A stretch of 64,000 bases of DNA from Syncephalis fuscata. Its lineage: Eukaryota > Zoopagomycota > Zoopagomycetes > Zoopagales > Piptocephalidaceae. A program made the position numbers and the translations under genes. The notes below the pieces were generated by a model. That model saw only the letters and a list, made by a program, of their open reading frames with translations, did no database searches and was not told the origin of the DNA. Numbering within the stretch: position 1 is the stretch's first letter; each line of letters begins with the position of its first letter. The stretch covers positions 372,001 to 436,000 of the forward strand of contig JAHLTZ010000015.1 in assembly GCA_025786725.1 (NCBI GenBank), given 5' to 3'. This document shows positions 46,105 through 58,200 of the stretch, one piece after another.

Positions 46105-47662
46105 ATGAAGCTTTCTATTGCCGTCGTCTGCACCGTCTCGTGGCCCTTGTAGCCAGTACAGCCATGGTGGATGCTAAGCCAACTTTGGTTCGTCGTGGTA
46201 TGTTGTAGTCATAATAAATTTGATATGTTTACTAACACTATGTTCAACCAACGATGGTATTAGCTGGTAAGTTGTGATTAGGGATCATTGTTCCAGTGCT
46301 TACCGTATGTTATACAAATAATGGACATGGCAAATAGTTGGTAAGTGTTGATTGCACATAGTTATTGGCACAATAATTAATTGTTGTTTTTAATGTAAAA
46401 TAAATAAAATAGCACCATTGGCTAAAAGTAGGTTTAATATAAAACAAAATTATATTGCTGATACTAATATTGCCTATCTATACTAATAGGAGGTAAATAG
46501 CAATAAGAATAACTAATTAATTATGCACTAAATATATATCGCACATTTTGTATTTAATAACTTGTATTAATAGCTCGTAAGTGACATTGTACATTTATTA
46601 ATTATACACTAAATATATACTGTGCACTTTGGTGTTTGATAACTCGTATTAATAGTTGGTAAGTGGTATTGTATACCAATTAACTACGCACTAAACATAT
46701 ATCATTAATCGTGTATGGTTGGTGACTGTATTAATAGATCGTAAGTGGTATTGTATATTAATTGACTATACATTAAACATATACCATACATTTTGTATTT
46801 GATGAATTGTATCAATAGGCCGTAAGTAGTATTGTATACTAATTGACTATACACTAAATATATACCGTGCACTTTATGTGTTTAATGACTTGTATTAATA
46901 GGTGGTAAGTAGTATTGTATATTAATTGACTATGCACTAAATATATACCGTACATTTTGTATTTGATCCCTTGTATTAATAGGCCGTAAGTAGTATTGTA
47001 TACTAATTGATTATACACTAAATATATACCGTGCCTTTTGTATTTGATCCTTTGTATTGATAGCTCGTAAGTGGTACTATATTAATTAACTATAGGCTAA
47101 TTATATACCGTACATTTTGTATTTGATCCCTTGTATTGATAGGCCGTAAGTAGTATTGTATATTGGTTGACTATACACTAAATATATACCATGCACTTTA
47201 TGTGTTTAATGACTTGTATTAATAGCTGGTAGGTGGTATTGTATATTAATTGACTATGCACTAAACATATACCGCACATTTTGTATTTAATAACTTGTAT
47301 TAACAGCTAGTAAGTGCTATTATATATTAATTGTCTATGCGCTAAATATATACCGTGCACTTTGTGTGTTTGATGACTTGTATTAATAGCCAGTAAGTAG
47401 AGTTATATAATGTTAACTTATACGCTAATCGCATAATATTTTATATATGTATCGGCACTGATAGTATAATTGGACTGCAAGTTATATATATTTTAGGTAT
47501 ATATTCGGCAAGAATCAAGATCATTTGACAACTACGCCATTCAGTCCATTCATATATCAAGTTCCATCCAATGCCCCGGTTTATTCAACCCTTAATCGAT
47601 GGACTCCTTATATTGCCAACATGTTTCTATTTTTCTGTACATGCTCAGCTATGCAGACTTAG
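46105..47662 (+). CDS. Micro-exon gene for a small secreted pe​ptide (candidate)
   Basis: Exon 1 (46105-46197) encodes a signal peptide: MKLSIAVVCTVS, then, one base out of frame, VALVASTAMVDAKPTLVRR; one base is probably missing near 46140. Spliced onto it are CTG (46264), TTG (46338), a possible 15-nt exon (46413-46427), GAG (46490), and then CTC, TTG, ATC, GCC, GTG, GCC, CTC, GCC, CTG, CTA and CCA at 46574, 46656, 46738, 46819, 46902, 46983, 47064, 47143, 47226, 47307 and 47390. Every one is preceded by AG and followed by GTAAGT or a close variant. The last exon starts at 47465. Continuing the signal-peptide frame gives AVAPLAKR, ALDRR, GPRPATI and a stop at 47467-47469: a propeptide with dibasic (Kex2-type) sites. 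The alternative frame from ATG 46171 gives a hydrophobic leader (LLIAVALALLP) and a 66-codon final exon ending at 47662. Function unknown; splicing is predicted, not shown. Confidence 0.55.
46574..47392 (+). repeat. Tandem array of intron plus 3-nt exon units (period about 81 bp)
   Basis: Eleven 3-nt cores occur at steps of 82, 82, 81, 83, 81, 81, 79, 83, 81 and 83 bp. Each unit reads donor GTAAGT, TATTGTATATTAATTGACTA or similar, CACTAAATATATACC, CATTTTGTATTTGAT, a TGAC/TAAC branch-like motif about 12 nt before the end, and TGTATTAATAG. Introns are 76-80 nt in the array. The acceptor AG is invariant and the donor is GTAAGT in all but one unit (GTAGGT). The array lies wholly inside the micro-exon gene. 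Confidence 0.88.
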
Positions 47663-49469
47663 TAATAAACATATGGTTTCATTTTAATTATGTTTGATTA
47701 AGCTATTATAGCTGTGTTTATATTCTATTTGCTTACAAAGACTAACATTAATTGATTAAATATATTGACAATAAACTTGTACAAATGCGCTATGTTAGTG
47801 AACAATGTAAACTAAAGTAATTGTAATAGCATTATTATTCAAATAGCAATTAGTATGTAGTCATTATTACTGAATAAAGTCGTCATTTGATTAACACAAA
47901 ACCACTACTAAATTACTGCTTATTCACGAACGATATAGATTGTATATAACAGCGTTACTATATCATTTGACTTGAATGTATGCAATGTTGTGAAATAGAT
48001 ACTGTATCATTGAACATTGTATAATTGGCACTTTTATGCTATTGGCTATAATGTTATTCAATTTAGCTAGTTAAACAATTGTATATTAAATGGACTGAGT
48101 GTGCGTACTAGTCAATGATACTGCTAGAGACAAAGGATATTAAGTGGAAAGGAAGCAAGATGGATGAAAATGAACAGTGAATGTCATTGGAATGAATGAA
48201 CAACGCAAGTAGTCGAATATCACTAATCAATATGCTGTAATTAAGTATAAGAAAACGAAATATTACATTGTAACTTTAATAACACTTTTACTTTTGTAAA
48301 TAAATTCTACTGAAATGCAAATGTTAATAATTAAAACAATTTTATATTATTTATCAGCTCAAATAAAAAGTAGACAAATGACTTGTAGGCTTGTATTGCT
48401 ACTATAAAACTCATGATATATTGTGTAAGAACATAGAAAACTGCTACAATGAAATGCAAATAGCCATTTTAGCTGCACATGACTAGTTGTTTGTTCATTT
48501 TTGAATTCAATAGGTTTTATTATGCTTTATACCTCAATAAGCTAATTATTTATTTACCAGCAGAATTAAAACAACATGGCTTTATCAACAATTTACAACA
48601 TCGGACCTAGACAACCATATATAATTCTACAATTATCCAGTACGTAATAAACAGATATTTTTATACATACTCGATTTACTTCATAATGATATTGAATTGC
48701 TATAGATGAATCTATCTTATACATGCTTATTCTATTACTTTGCACGTACTTTATGAATAGATACAATTATCATATTAATCCGATCTATCCCAGCCACTAT
48801 GATAGTATTGTATATCTTTGTTGATATCATTAACAAAATACTAGCAGTATCAGTTATATGTTGACATAAAAGCACTACTACCATATAACAACTCATGGAT
48901 CCTGATAATGACTAGTCTATTCATACAATACTTTTATTTCTCTAATTCTTTATTCATTTCCCTCCCTTGTATATTCATTCTATTATATATCGTTCTATCC
49001 TGTACTGACCACACTCTATTTAAAACTACGTTTGTATAATTCTAGCCTTATTTGCTATAAACTTTGACTCATGTCGCTCATTGAGCCATATAAATTATAG
49101 CTTCTTTTATTCATTCATTCCGTTCTATGCTATCCTATGCCTCACCAACTATTAATTATTAATAAAGGCTGTTTCTTTGTCATTAGTCATATTCTTTGTA
49201 GAATTCAACATGGTCCACTTAAATATAGTATACTTTATTATTAATAGCTATACTTTCTTTAATTATTCGCTTAACTATATATTGTTTTATTTTTCGCAAA
49301 ATAAAATGTGAGTCTCTAATAATGATTATAAAGCATACCATAAATAAATATCAAACACAATCTATTTAATTATACAAATTATAAAAAAAGAATACAACAA
49401 CAAAGTTTAATAAAGGCGTCTTTTTCCATATTAACGATAGTTCTACACGTCAGGATAAACCATCTTCTA
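47663..49469. other. AT-rich intergenic DNA
   Basis: AATAAA directly after 47662 is a probable polyadenylation signal of the micro-exon gene. The remaining 1.8 kb up to symplekin shows no supported gene and no repeat shared with the rest of the window. Confidence 0.5.
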
Positions 49470-52400
49470 ATGACCGAACAGCGTTGGCCCGATAGTAATC
49501 CTCCATTCCACGTCGGTATCATTGTTGATACGTCGATAGACGACGAGAAACGATACCGTCGGTCTCTTTCACTACTGGCTCGTCTTGAAAGTTCGGGAAA
49601 ACCGCCCGAGCCAGAGGAATTAACCGAGTTTGCCGAAGCATTGCAAGTGGTTAAAGACACAGCAAAGCGGGGCAAGATTATTACTGAAGATGTTATACCA
49701 CTCTGTGTTTGGTGGTTATCGTTAGACTCAGTCGCACTATGGTGGCTATCGATATTTGAACAAGAAGCGGAAAGTTTAACGGCTGTTGGTAAGTTAATGG
49801 AACCAAATATGTATTTAGTATATTAAGTATAATCGATAGCGTTAAAGAAGGGATTTATTCATTTACAAAGCCTTATTACTGAACTTGCCGATACTAGTTT
49901 ATCTGAGATTGCTATTACAGCTATTCGCTGTGCTCACAAACTAGTACCGCACGCCTTTCTACGCTGGTAAGTTATTACAATACATATTGATGTTATAGTT
50001 ATTTATGTATTTATATTTAGTTGTGTGGCAGATGATGATGACGGCAAACTATGGCATATTGTACATCAAGTCTATGAGTCAGTTAAATTACGTGTACGTT
50101 CTCGGAACCCACAGATGCAACTTGTAGCCATACGGTTTATTACACTATTTGCACAAATATTTACACAGCGACTTACAAATCCTAGAGTAAGTCGAGTGTT
50201 GCATTAACAATAATAATAATACAAATTAACTATTGATGAATCAATATTAAAGATGCGTCGCTATCCACATGATGTATCAATTGCTCTTTACAAAGGTGGT
50301 AATCAAGGATTTAAAACGGCCAAGTGTGAACAATATGCAGAAACGATATTAGATGAATTACTGGCATTTATATGTGATCCTGGCGTGTAAGTATAGTCGA
50401 TGAGTAGCTATAGATGACAATTATCTTATTATTGATTATTAGTACTTATCCAACGGGTATTATTAATTGTGTATTTATCTATGCACGTTCACGTTGGAAA
50501 CATGCTGTTGCGGCAATTGAAAGTCTTTTACATATCTGTAAAAATATGCCCATTCACTGGTCTACAATGCAGCGTCGATGTGTTAGAAGAACAATTCTGG
50601 CAGGATTTAGCACGTTATTTCGGTATGGATCATAAAGTATTCAATATATACCTAATCACTTACATTGCCCTATTTAGATATGCAGTTTCAAGATCCGATA
50701 GAAAAACACGAGACTTTATATTAAAAGCGATTGAGGAGATTGAGGAGACAGCTCTTGTAAAAACACTTATACTATGGGAGGAAGGCAAACGACGTGGGCA
50801 CGCCTATCCAAGTACGTATAATATGAATAGATAACTTTTCTTTAATGTTTATATACACCATTGAACAGGCTCGAATGAAGCAACTACCGCTGAAATGACA
50901 TTAAACGGCGATTCTATTACGAGTAAAAATGAACGAATAGGTATTGGATCACGATCAGGCCGAGTAAACGCCACGGGGAATAATCGAGCCTTTGGTAATC
51001 GTGAGCCAAGTAACCTGATATTTGTAAATAAGCGAGATCCTCGACGTAAAGATGGCCGATTCTACGGTCGCTTGCATGTAGTCGATCCTTTTAAACAAAA
51101 GGGAAAAAGAAAGAAGCCTAAAGATAAAAAGGCAACGCTTGATGAAGATACGCTTAAACCATCTGAATCTAGCAATTCTATAGCTGAATCAATTCCCGAA
51201 ACACCCAGACCAATCATTGGCATGTCCTATGATCATTGCATTTTATTTATGAAGAGTACTATTGATCGGATTCTATATGGCCGACTTGTATCACTAATTG
51301 TGCCATCACATCTCAATTGGCGGGTGGCACTTGATCGATGCGCTGCCTTTCTCATAAGCCGAGGCGAAGAAAGTGACGAGGCACTAGCTTTGGTGAACAA
51401 CGAGGAGGATCTTGATATAGCACGTACCCATCTGGCTCAGTTTTTTGCTAGTGGATTTAATGATTGGTAGGTTGATTAGTAATCAATAATAGCTATTGAT
51501 ATATCAATGCTTTATATTTAGGCACCAGCATGCTTTATACTGGCTATATCTAGAGTGGTATGAAGATAAAGAGGTAATTGCTAGAGAGAGAGAGAGAGCT
51601 GACTATTAAGTGTTAATAAGCTATGAATTAACTAGGCTTATAATCAATCATTATGCCTGCAATTAAAACTATTGTTTGAAAATGAGACATTCTCAGAAAT
51701 TGTTGTTGGACAATTTATTCTAGGTATTCCAGAACTAACTAATGATGCTGGATATTTACTGCAAACATTCTGTAATAATATAAATTGGTAGGATTGTATT
51801 AGGTAACATTAAGTGTATTAATTAGAGCTATTAAATAGGTGTTATATGATATTGCAATGTCTACGCCGATGGTCATTAACTCAAGGAAACTCAATGTCGG
51901 TAGCATTCCGTCAGTTTTGGATACTTAGTATACAGCAAGGTAAAATTACATATTAAATTATGTTTATTATGCAGCATAACCAATTAATATTCTACACAGA
52001 TACTGATGAAATCCGGTTTGATGTCAATCGTGAGATTACACGTTGTATAGAGCGTAATCCACGTGCTATAATAGAAGCAAAACAGTTAGCTGAACTTGGT
52101 CTAAAAGCCATGACCAACAATGAAAATAGCATATTAATTGACTGGATAAAAGAATTAGAAAATAGATCAGAAAAGACAATGTTATTTGCTGAATCAAATG
52201 ATGAGCAAAAGCTAGATATAAAGGATAATAGAGAAGATAGAGAACAGAAGATGGTAAAACACTTTTTAGATATTATATTTCGTACTATGACACGGCGAGT
52301 CAATATTATTACACCGTATGTAATGAACACCTTTCCTACGATTTACACTGATCACTATACAATTTAATATCATTAGACTACTTCAGCACTATGCAAACTA

Positions 52401-53510
52401 TTCAATACGAACACAAATGGCCATTAAGGCCGGTATTATAGAAACAGTATTAGAGATTGGTCAATCGTGTACAGAATTAATATCGACTCTTTGTGAAGCG
52501 CCAAAAGATGCCAATGACTTGGTAGCATGGATTATTCGACTATTTGTTTCGGATGGTAAGTGCTAGAGGGTGAATACTAATGTTATTGGGCATTAAGTAT
52601 TTATTATAATTATAACTAATAGGTCGTCCGAGTCAAGAGTTGCGTAATGCTATTCTTGATATGGAAGCAAGAGAAGTCGAAGGGGCAGCCATTATCTCCT
52701 GGATGTTAGTAACGGCAGTTGATCATGTAAGATTTATTTGATACAATGAAATGAATAAAATACTTGAATCTAATGAATCTGATCATAGCATCACATTGAA
52801 TCAGCCGTATTAAAAGTACTAGGTGCAGCTAATAGTATGGATCAACTGCCTAGTATGATACATTCTATGATATTTTGGCTTGAGCGAGATTTAAATATTA
52901 AATCAAGTGATTTATTTTTAATGACTATTAAGAATACTTCTCGACAGAATGCAAAGCGAATTGGCAAAGGTAATTTTTAAACAAAATTGAGTAATTAATC
53001 AATTAATTAGTTATTATTATTATCAGTGATTGATCAATTTATTCTTATGTCTGATATATTTGATCGAAGTGTTATTCAAAATTCTCTAACCCGAGCTTAT
53101 AATATTCGGCAACCACCTGTGCTATTAATGCGTGCCGTAAGTATAACAATAGCATTTGATTACATTATTTATTCATTTAATTAATATTTTATTTTAGACT
53201 ATGCAGATTATGCGTGCCTATCCAGAAATGCTTGATGTTTCCCTTGATTTAATGGATTCACTTATCCAACGACCAGTTTGGGAAGTACCACAATTTGAAT
53301 CAGGCTTTATTAGATTTGTTAAAGTAAGTGATGATTTACTTATAATGGTTGTATTAACTCTAATACAATACAATACAATATAATACTTAGATGTGTCAAC
53401 CACGATCATTAAAATTGCTAAAAAGATTATCAATTAGCCGTAGAAATAGATTGCTTGAAGAACACTCTGACCTGAAAACTGCTTATTTGTTTAATGAACG
53501 TCTCTCATAA
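49470..53510 (+). CDS. SYMPK: Symplekin/PTA1, mRNA 3'-end processing scaffold
   Basis: Scaffold of the cleavage and polyadenylation factor, linking CPSF, CstF and the Ssu72 phosphatase; HEAT-repeat protein. Seventeen exons give 1,032 residues: 49470-49788, 49840-49966, 50021-50186, 50253-50386, 50443-50622, 50678-50811, 50869-51466, 51522-51573, 51636-51787, 51839-51939, 52000-52315, 52377-52555, 52623-52726, 52789-52969, 53027-53136, 53198-53323, 53391-53510. N-terminal similarity: INCVFIYARSRWKHAVAAIE and NMPIHWSTMQRRCVRRTIL (human NIARQRP...NLPPTLAKSQVSSVRKTL). The C-terminus PPVLLMRATMQIMRAYPEML, SLIQRPVWEVPQFESGFIRF and CQPRSLKLL parallels human LLMRTVIQSLTMYPRL...QVWKYPKVWEGFIKC. A Lys-rich linker lies near residues 415-440. 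All junctions keep phase, without a frameshift. Confidence 0.88.
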
Positions 53511-53713
53511 CTATATATATACGCACATACACATACATAATTCTAATGGATCGGCATTGAAGCATTAATAAATACCATAGCATGACGTCATTAGCTAAAA
53601 CAAGCACAGTGTAACTTAAAGTGGTGTCTTATCTATTTGGCTTTTCTCCGTCCTTCGTATTTGCCAGTCTCTTTATTTTACGCTCTCTTCACTTATCTGT
53701 ATTACTGTCTACC

Positions 53714-54482
53714 ATGGAATCACGTACCGTTGTAGTTGCTTTAAATGACTCACCCGTTACACTCTACGCTCTAAATTGGGCTCTTTCTCATGTGTTTCGT
53801 GTCTCAGATGACACTTTACAATTGCTTCATGTTGTCAAATTACCTGAAGAGCAGTCAGAAAATAGCGATTACTGCATTATAGGTACCTATTTCAGTGCTA
53901 TTAGTATTTTATATTCTATTAAGAGTATATAGTGCTGCTGTTGTCAATGATGCTAATAATACAAATGAATAGCAACACCTAGGCCACCAGCCGCATCAAA
54001 GCGTACCTCGCTACAACGATCCACTGTCCAAGGCTATGAGATCATTCAACGTGGCGAGTCTGTCGTTAAAGCAGCATTTCCAGACACCACTGTAAGTATT
54101 GTATAAGTACCTTTTTCTTTTACTATATCATTATTATAGATCAACTATAAAACGGAAATTGTTTACAATAATAGTATAGTCAATGGAATATTGGATTTTG
54201 TTCACAATCCACAGCAGACATCAATTCTTGTACTAGGGAAAAAGGAACTACCGTATGTATATGAGTGAGACGCAGCTATTAGAGGTCAGCTAATGAAATA
54301 GGCTAATGAATAGACACGATACACAGTCATCATTTACACAACAACAAAATACAATCAAGTTTTGTGTTCATAATGCGCACTGTCCAGGTAAATAATTCAT
54401 TTGATACTTAAACTATACAAAGTAATAATTTTCGTTTTTACTATTCTTCATAGTTGTTGTAGTACGCGAGCAAAAGAAATAA
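53714..54482 (+). CDS. Universal stress protein (UspA-like)
   Basis: Five exons (53714-53882, 53973-54091, 54140-54252, 54314-54387, 54454-54482) give 167 residues. MESRTVVVALNDSPVTLYAL, NWALSHVF, LQLLHVVKLP, INYKTEIVYNNSIVNGILDF, TSILVLGKKEL and CPVVVVREQKK reproduce the five-strand UspA order (strand 1 VALND, helix, strand with HVV, ...LVLG, ...VVVVR). The usual ATP-binding Gly-rich loop after LVLG (GxxGx9GS) is not present; the corresponding stretch is PHDTQSSFTQQ, so this may be a non-ATP-binding member. The role is inferred as a stress-related small adaptor. It ends 22 bp from the acylphosphatase gene, tail to tail. Confidence 0.85.
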
Positions 54483-54504
54483 GTTTTATTTTATTGCATC
54501 AACA

Positions 54505-55057
54505 CTATTGTTTGTATCGAAGAATATCAAATGCAGTGAATGTACATTCTTCAATCTCTTTTTCTTTATATTCAGTACTTGTCACTTGCGATTCTGGACT
54601 GCCTTTGTTTCTAAACCAAATTTTCCTTTTTAATTAACATACCGGGATATTAGTATTAGTAGTATGTGCAAGTAGTTTATATCTTTATACACAATGTATA
54701 TATTGATATGATACTTACATTGTGTGGATCTTGTCGGCTGGTCCTTGTGCTACGCCTTCTACCGTACCATAAGCTTATCAATATTATTATTAATAAATAA
54801 ATTTTATTAGTTTAGTGTTAGTATTAGTGTTATTAGCTTTACTAAGTCCATTGTCGTCTTTTAATACTTACGTGTATTGCGTATCCAACCTACTAGACCA
54901 AGTGTACTGGCGCGGTTAGCCGTGTATCTACGATAATAGACACCTTGTATAGTAAAGTATAATAAGCGACAAATAGTTGTAGTCATTCAACTCAACTGAA
55001 CTGCATACCTTGTACGCGACCAAATATTTCATAGTGTAACTCAACTAACGCTGTCAT
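54505..55057 (-). CDS. ACYP: Acylphosphatase
   Basis: Small enzyme hydrolysing acyl phosphates such as 1,3-bisphosphoglycerate. Four exons (55009-55057, 54872-54943, 54719-54773, 54505-54625) give 98 residues, the usual length. The signature GRVQGVYYRRYT carries the catalytic Arg21, and GLVGWIRNT the catalytic Asn39. GTVEGVAQGPADKIHTM and FRNKGSPESQVTS complete the ferredoxin-like fold, ending in FDILRYKQ. All four exons were too short to be seen as single open frames but join in phase. Confidence 0.95.
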
Positions 55058-55200
55058 AGTGTAATAATGATAGTGATAATAAAAGAAGAAACAAATAAAA
55101 CATGAATATTCATAAATCCTTTTATTTATTAACGACAAAAAGAAAATCATCATTTATTTGTATAATGATGTGATAACAACAGGTATTACTATTATTATGA

Positions 55201-58200
55201 TTACGCTTGAGTCATAATGATTGTTTCTTGAGGAGCACGTTCAACAGGACCACGAATCATACCAATGGCCTTGCCGTGTAAGAAGCTTTCCATTTCTTCA
55301 AGTGTACGTTTTTGTACACCACCAGATACCGGCAAACGTGACTCACCCGTAAGTGCTCGATCAACTTCTCGTGCACATTGTCGTCCTTCATTGATGCCCC
55401 AAACAACTAGGGACTGGCCACGACGACAATCGCCTGCGGCAAATACCTTGGCTCGACTTGTTGCGTAGCCACCCTCGCTACTTTGTTCTGATGTACGAAT
55501 GTTTGTACGGGCATCTTGTGCCAGACCCAGCTGCTTAACAACCGATTCCTCAGGACCAAGGAAACCCATAGCTAGCAGTATAAGATCGGCTTCAAAGAAC
55601 TCTTCAGTACCTTCTAATTCGCGCATTTGCCAGCGACCTTGATCGTCGCGGGTCCATTCAACGCGAATGGTATTAATACCACGTACATTGCCTTGACCAT
55701 CCGAGACAAATTCCTTACTAAGTACGCAGTATTCGCGTGGATCACGGCCATGCTGTACTTCAACTTCAGCGTGGCCATAATCCACCTTAAACGTACGCGG
55801 GAACTGTGGCCATGGATTATCCTTAGCACGGGTAGCCGGTGGCTGTGGCAGTAATTCGAAATTAGCGATTGATACGGCACCGTGACGTAATGAAGTAGCA
55901 ATGCAATCACAGCCAGTATCACCGCCACCAATAACGACGACACGTTTACCGCGAGCACTTAAGTAGCGTTCATCGGTAAGCTGTGAGTCGAGTAGACTTT
56001 GAGTATTACGTTGTAAAAATTCCATAGCATAGTGAATACCATTTAGATCACGATTAGGAATGGCCAAGTCACGTGGCCATGTCGCTCCTGTAGCTACTAC
56101 CATGGCATCTACTTTATTAAGTAGCTCTTCGGCATTGATGTCCACGCCAATATGAGCATTTGGTACGAATTCAATACCTTCAGCAGCCATTAAATCGATA
56201 CGACGTTGCACAACCTTCTTATCGAGTTTCATATTTGGAATACCGTACATTAATAGACCGCCCATACGATCATTACGGTCATAGACGGTTACCAAATGGC
56301 CAGCTCGATTCAATTGATCAGCTGCGGCTAGGCCGGCTGGTCCACTGCCAACAACAGCTACTCGTTTGCCGGTGCGTGTCTTGGGTGGTTGTGGTGCTAG
56401 CCAGCCTTGTTCGTAGCCATAGTCAATAATGGCAGCTTCAATGCTTTTGATGCTGACTGGCATTTCATTAATGCCTAAGACACAGGCGCCTTCACACGGA
56501 GCTGGACAGACACGGCCGGTAAATTCAGGGAAGTTATTCGTCAATAACAGTCGATCAAGTGCATCGCGCCACTGATCTTTAAAGACAAGTTCATTCCATT
56601 TTGGAATAACATTGCCAATAGGACAGCCTGAGTCTGACTGGCAGAAGGGCACACCACAGTCCATACAACGAGCTGCTTGTACTTTAAGCGCATCAGCATC
56701 TAAACGAGCACTAATCTCCTCCCAATCCTTGACACGCTTCCGTGGATTACGGTATGGATCACCACGACGTTTATACTTCATAAATCCACGTAGTCGATCA
56801 ATAACTTGAGCTCGCTTCTTGGCCATTTGCTCATCTACCATGGCATCTTCAATATCGCCAAGTGAAGACGCATTGGCGGCCGTTACTTCAACCTGCTTCT
56901 CTTTTACTTCTTCAACAATCTTCTTAGCGCTAGCCTTCTTCTGTTCTTCTAATACAATCTTATAATCGATTGGCATAACTTTAACAAACCGTGTTACTTC
57001 TTGATCAAAGTTGGCTAATAAACGAGCAGCAACTTCAGAGCCTGTATAGATATGATGTTCGTTGATTAATCCACGTAATTGAGCAATCTCTTCTGTATCT
57101 TCAAGCTTTTCTAACTCAACCATTTCCATATTGCAACGTGATGCAAATTCGGTATCTACATCAAGTATGTAAGCAATACCGCCGCTCATACCGGCAGCAA
57201 AGTTACGGCCAGTTGAGCCAAGAATAACACAGCAGCCACCAGTCATATACTCGCAGCCATGATCACCGACACCTTCAACGACGGCAATAGCACCCGAGTT
57301 ACGTACACAAAAACGTTCAGCTGCCAATCCGCGGAAGAAAGCCTTGCCACTGGTTGCACCGTATAAACATACATTGCCGATGATAACGTTCTTTTCAGCG
57401 GCAAATGTTGATACGCGTGGTGGATAGATGATAAGTTGGCCGCCCGATAAGCCTTTACCAACATAGTCGTTGGCATCACCTTCAAGCTCAAGTGTAATAC
57501 CCGATGCTAGGAATGCGCCGAATGACTGGCCAGCCGATCCTTTAAGATTAACATGTACTTGGTCGGCTTCAAGTCCTTTCTCGCCATGTCGACGTGATAC
57601 ATGGTAGCTAAGCGTAGTACCTAAAGCACGATCGGTATTGACGACTTCAGCATCAATCTGTACACGCTTTCCTTCGAACAATGCCGGCTCAGATTCGGCA
57701 ATAAGTCGATTATCAAGTCGCAAATGTAGCATGTGCTCTTGTTTGCGTACATTGAATGTAGCAACATTTGGACGTAATGTATGTGCCGGTGTCAGAATTG
57801 GCGATAAATCAAGCTGGCGTGTTTTAGCGTCCATGGCCTTAGTATTAACTACTAGTCGATCACAACGACCGACCATTTCGTTAATAGTACGGAAGCCTAG
57901 ACGGGCCATGATGGTACGTAATTCTTCAGCCACATAATAGAAGAAGTTAACGACGTGTTCTGGACTGCCTTTAAACTTTTCACGTAATGCTGGATCCTGT
58001 GTGGCAATACCTACTGGACAGGTATTCAAATGACATTTACGCATCATGGTGCAGCCAAGTGCAATAAGCGGCGTAGTGGCAAATCCCCACTCTTCAGCAC
58101 CAAGTAAACAAGCAATGGCTACATCACGACCAGTCTTAATTTGTCCATCGGTTTGGACGACAACACGGCCGCGTAGATCGTTAAGGACCAGTGTTTGGTG

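Noticed and set aside
6803-46200. Programmed ribosomal frameshifting as the cause of the five frame breaks
   Set aside because: The shifts needed go in both directions, the sites share no slippery motif, and unrelated housekeeping genes are affected. Indel error is simpler.
46574-47392. CRISPR array or plain minisatellite
   Set aside because: Units of about 81 bp have no constant repeat/unique spacer division, and the organism is eukaryotic. A plain minisatellite does not explain invariant splice sites around variable 3-nt cores, although it remains the null hypothesis.
1-54482. Clustering of RNA-processing genes (UTP20, THOC3, CWC21, symplekin)
   Set aside because: Such genes are common in any eukaryotic genome. 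Unrelated genes lie between them and nothing suggests co-regulation.
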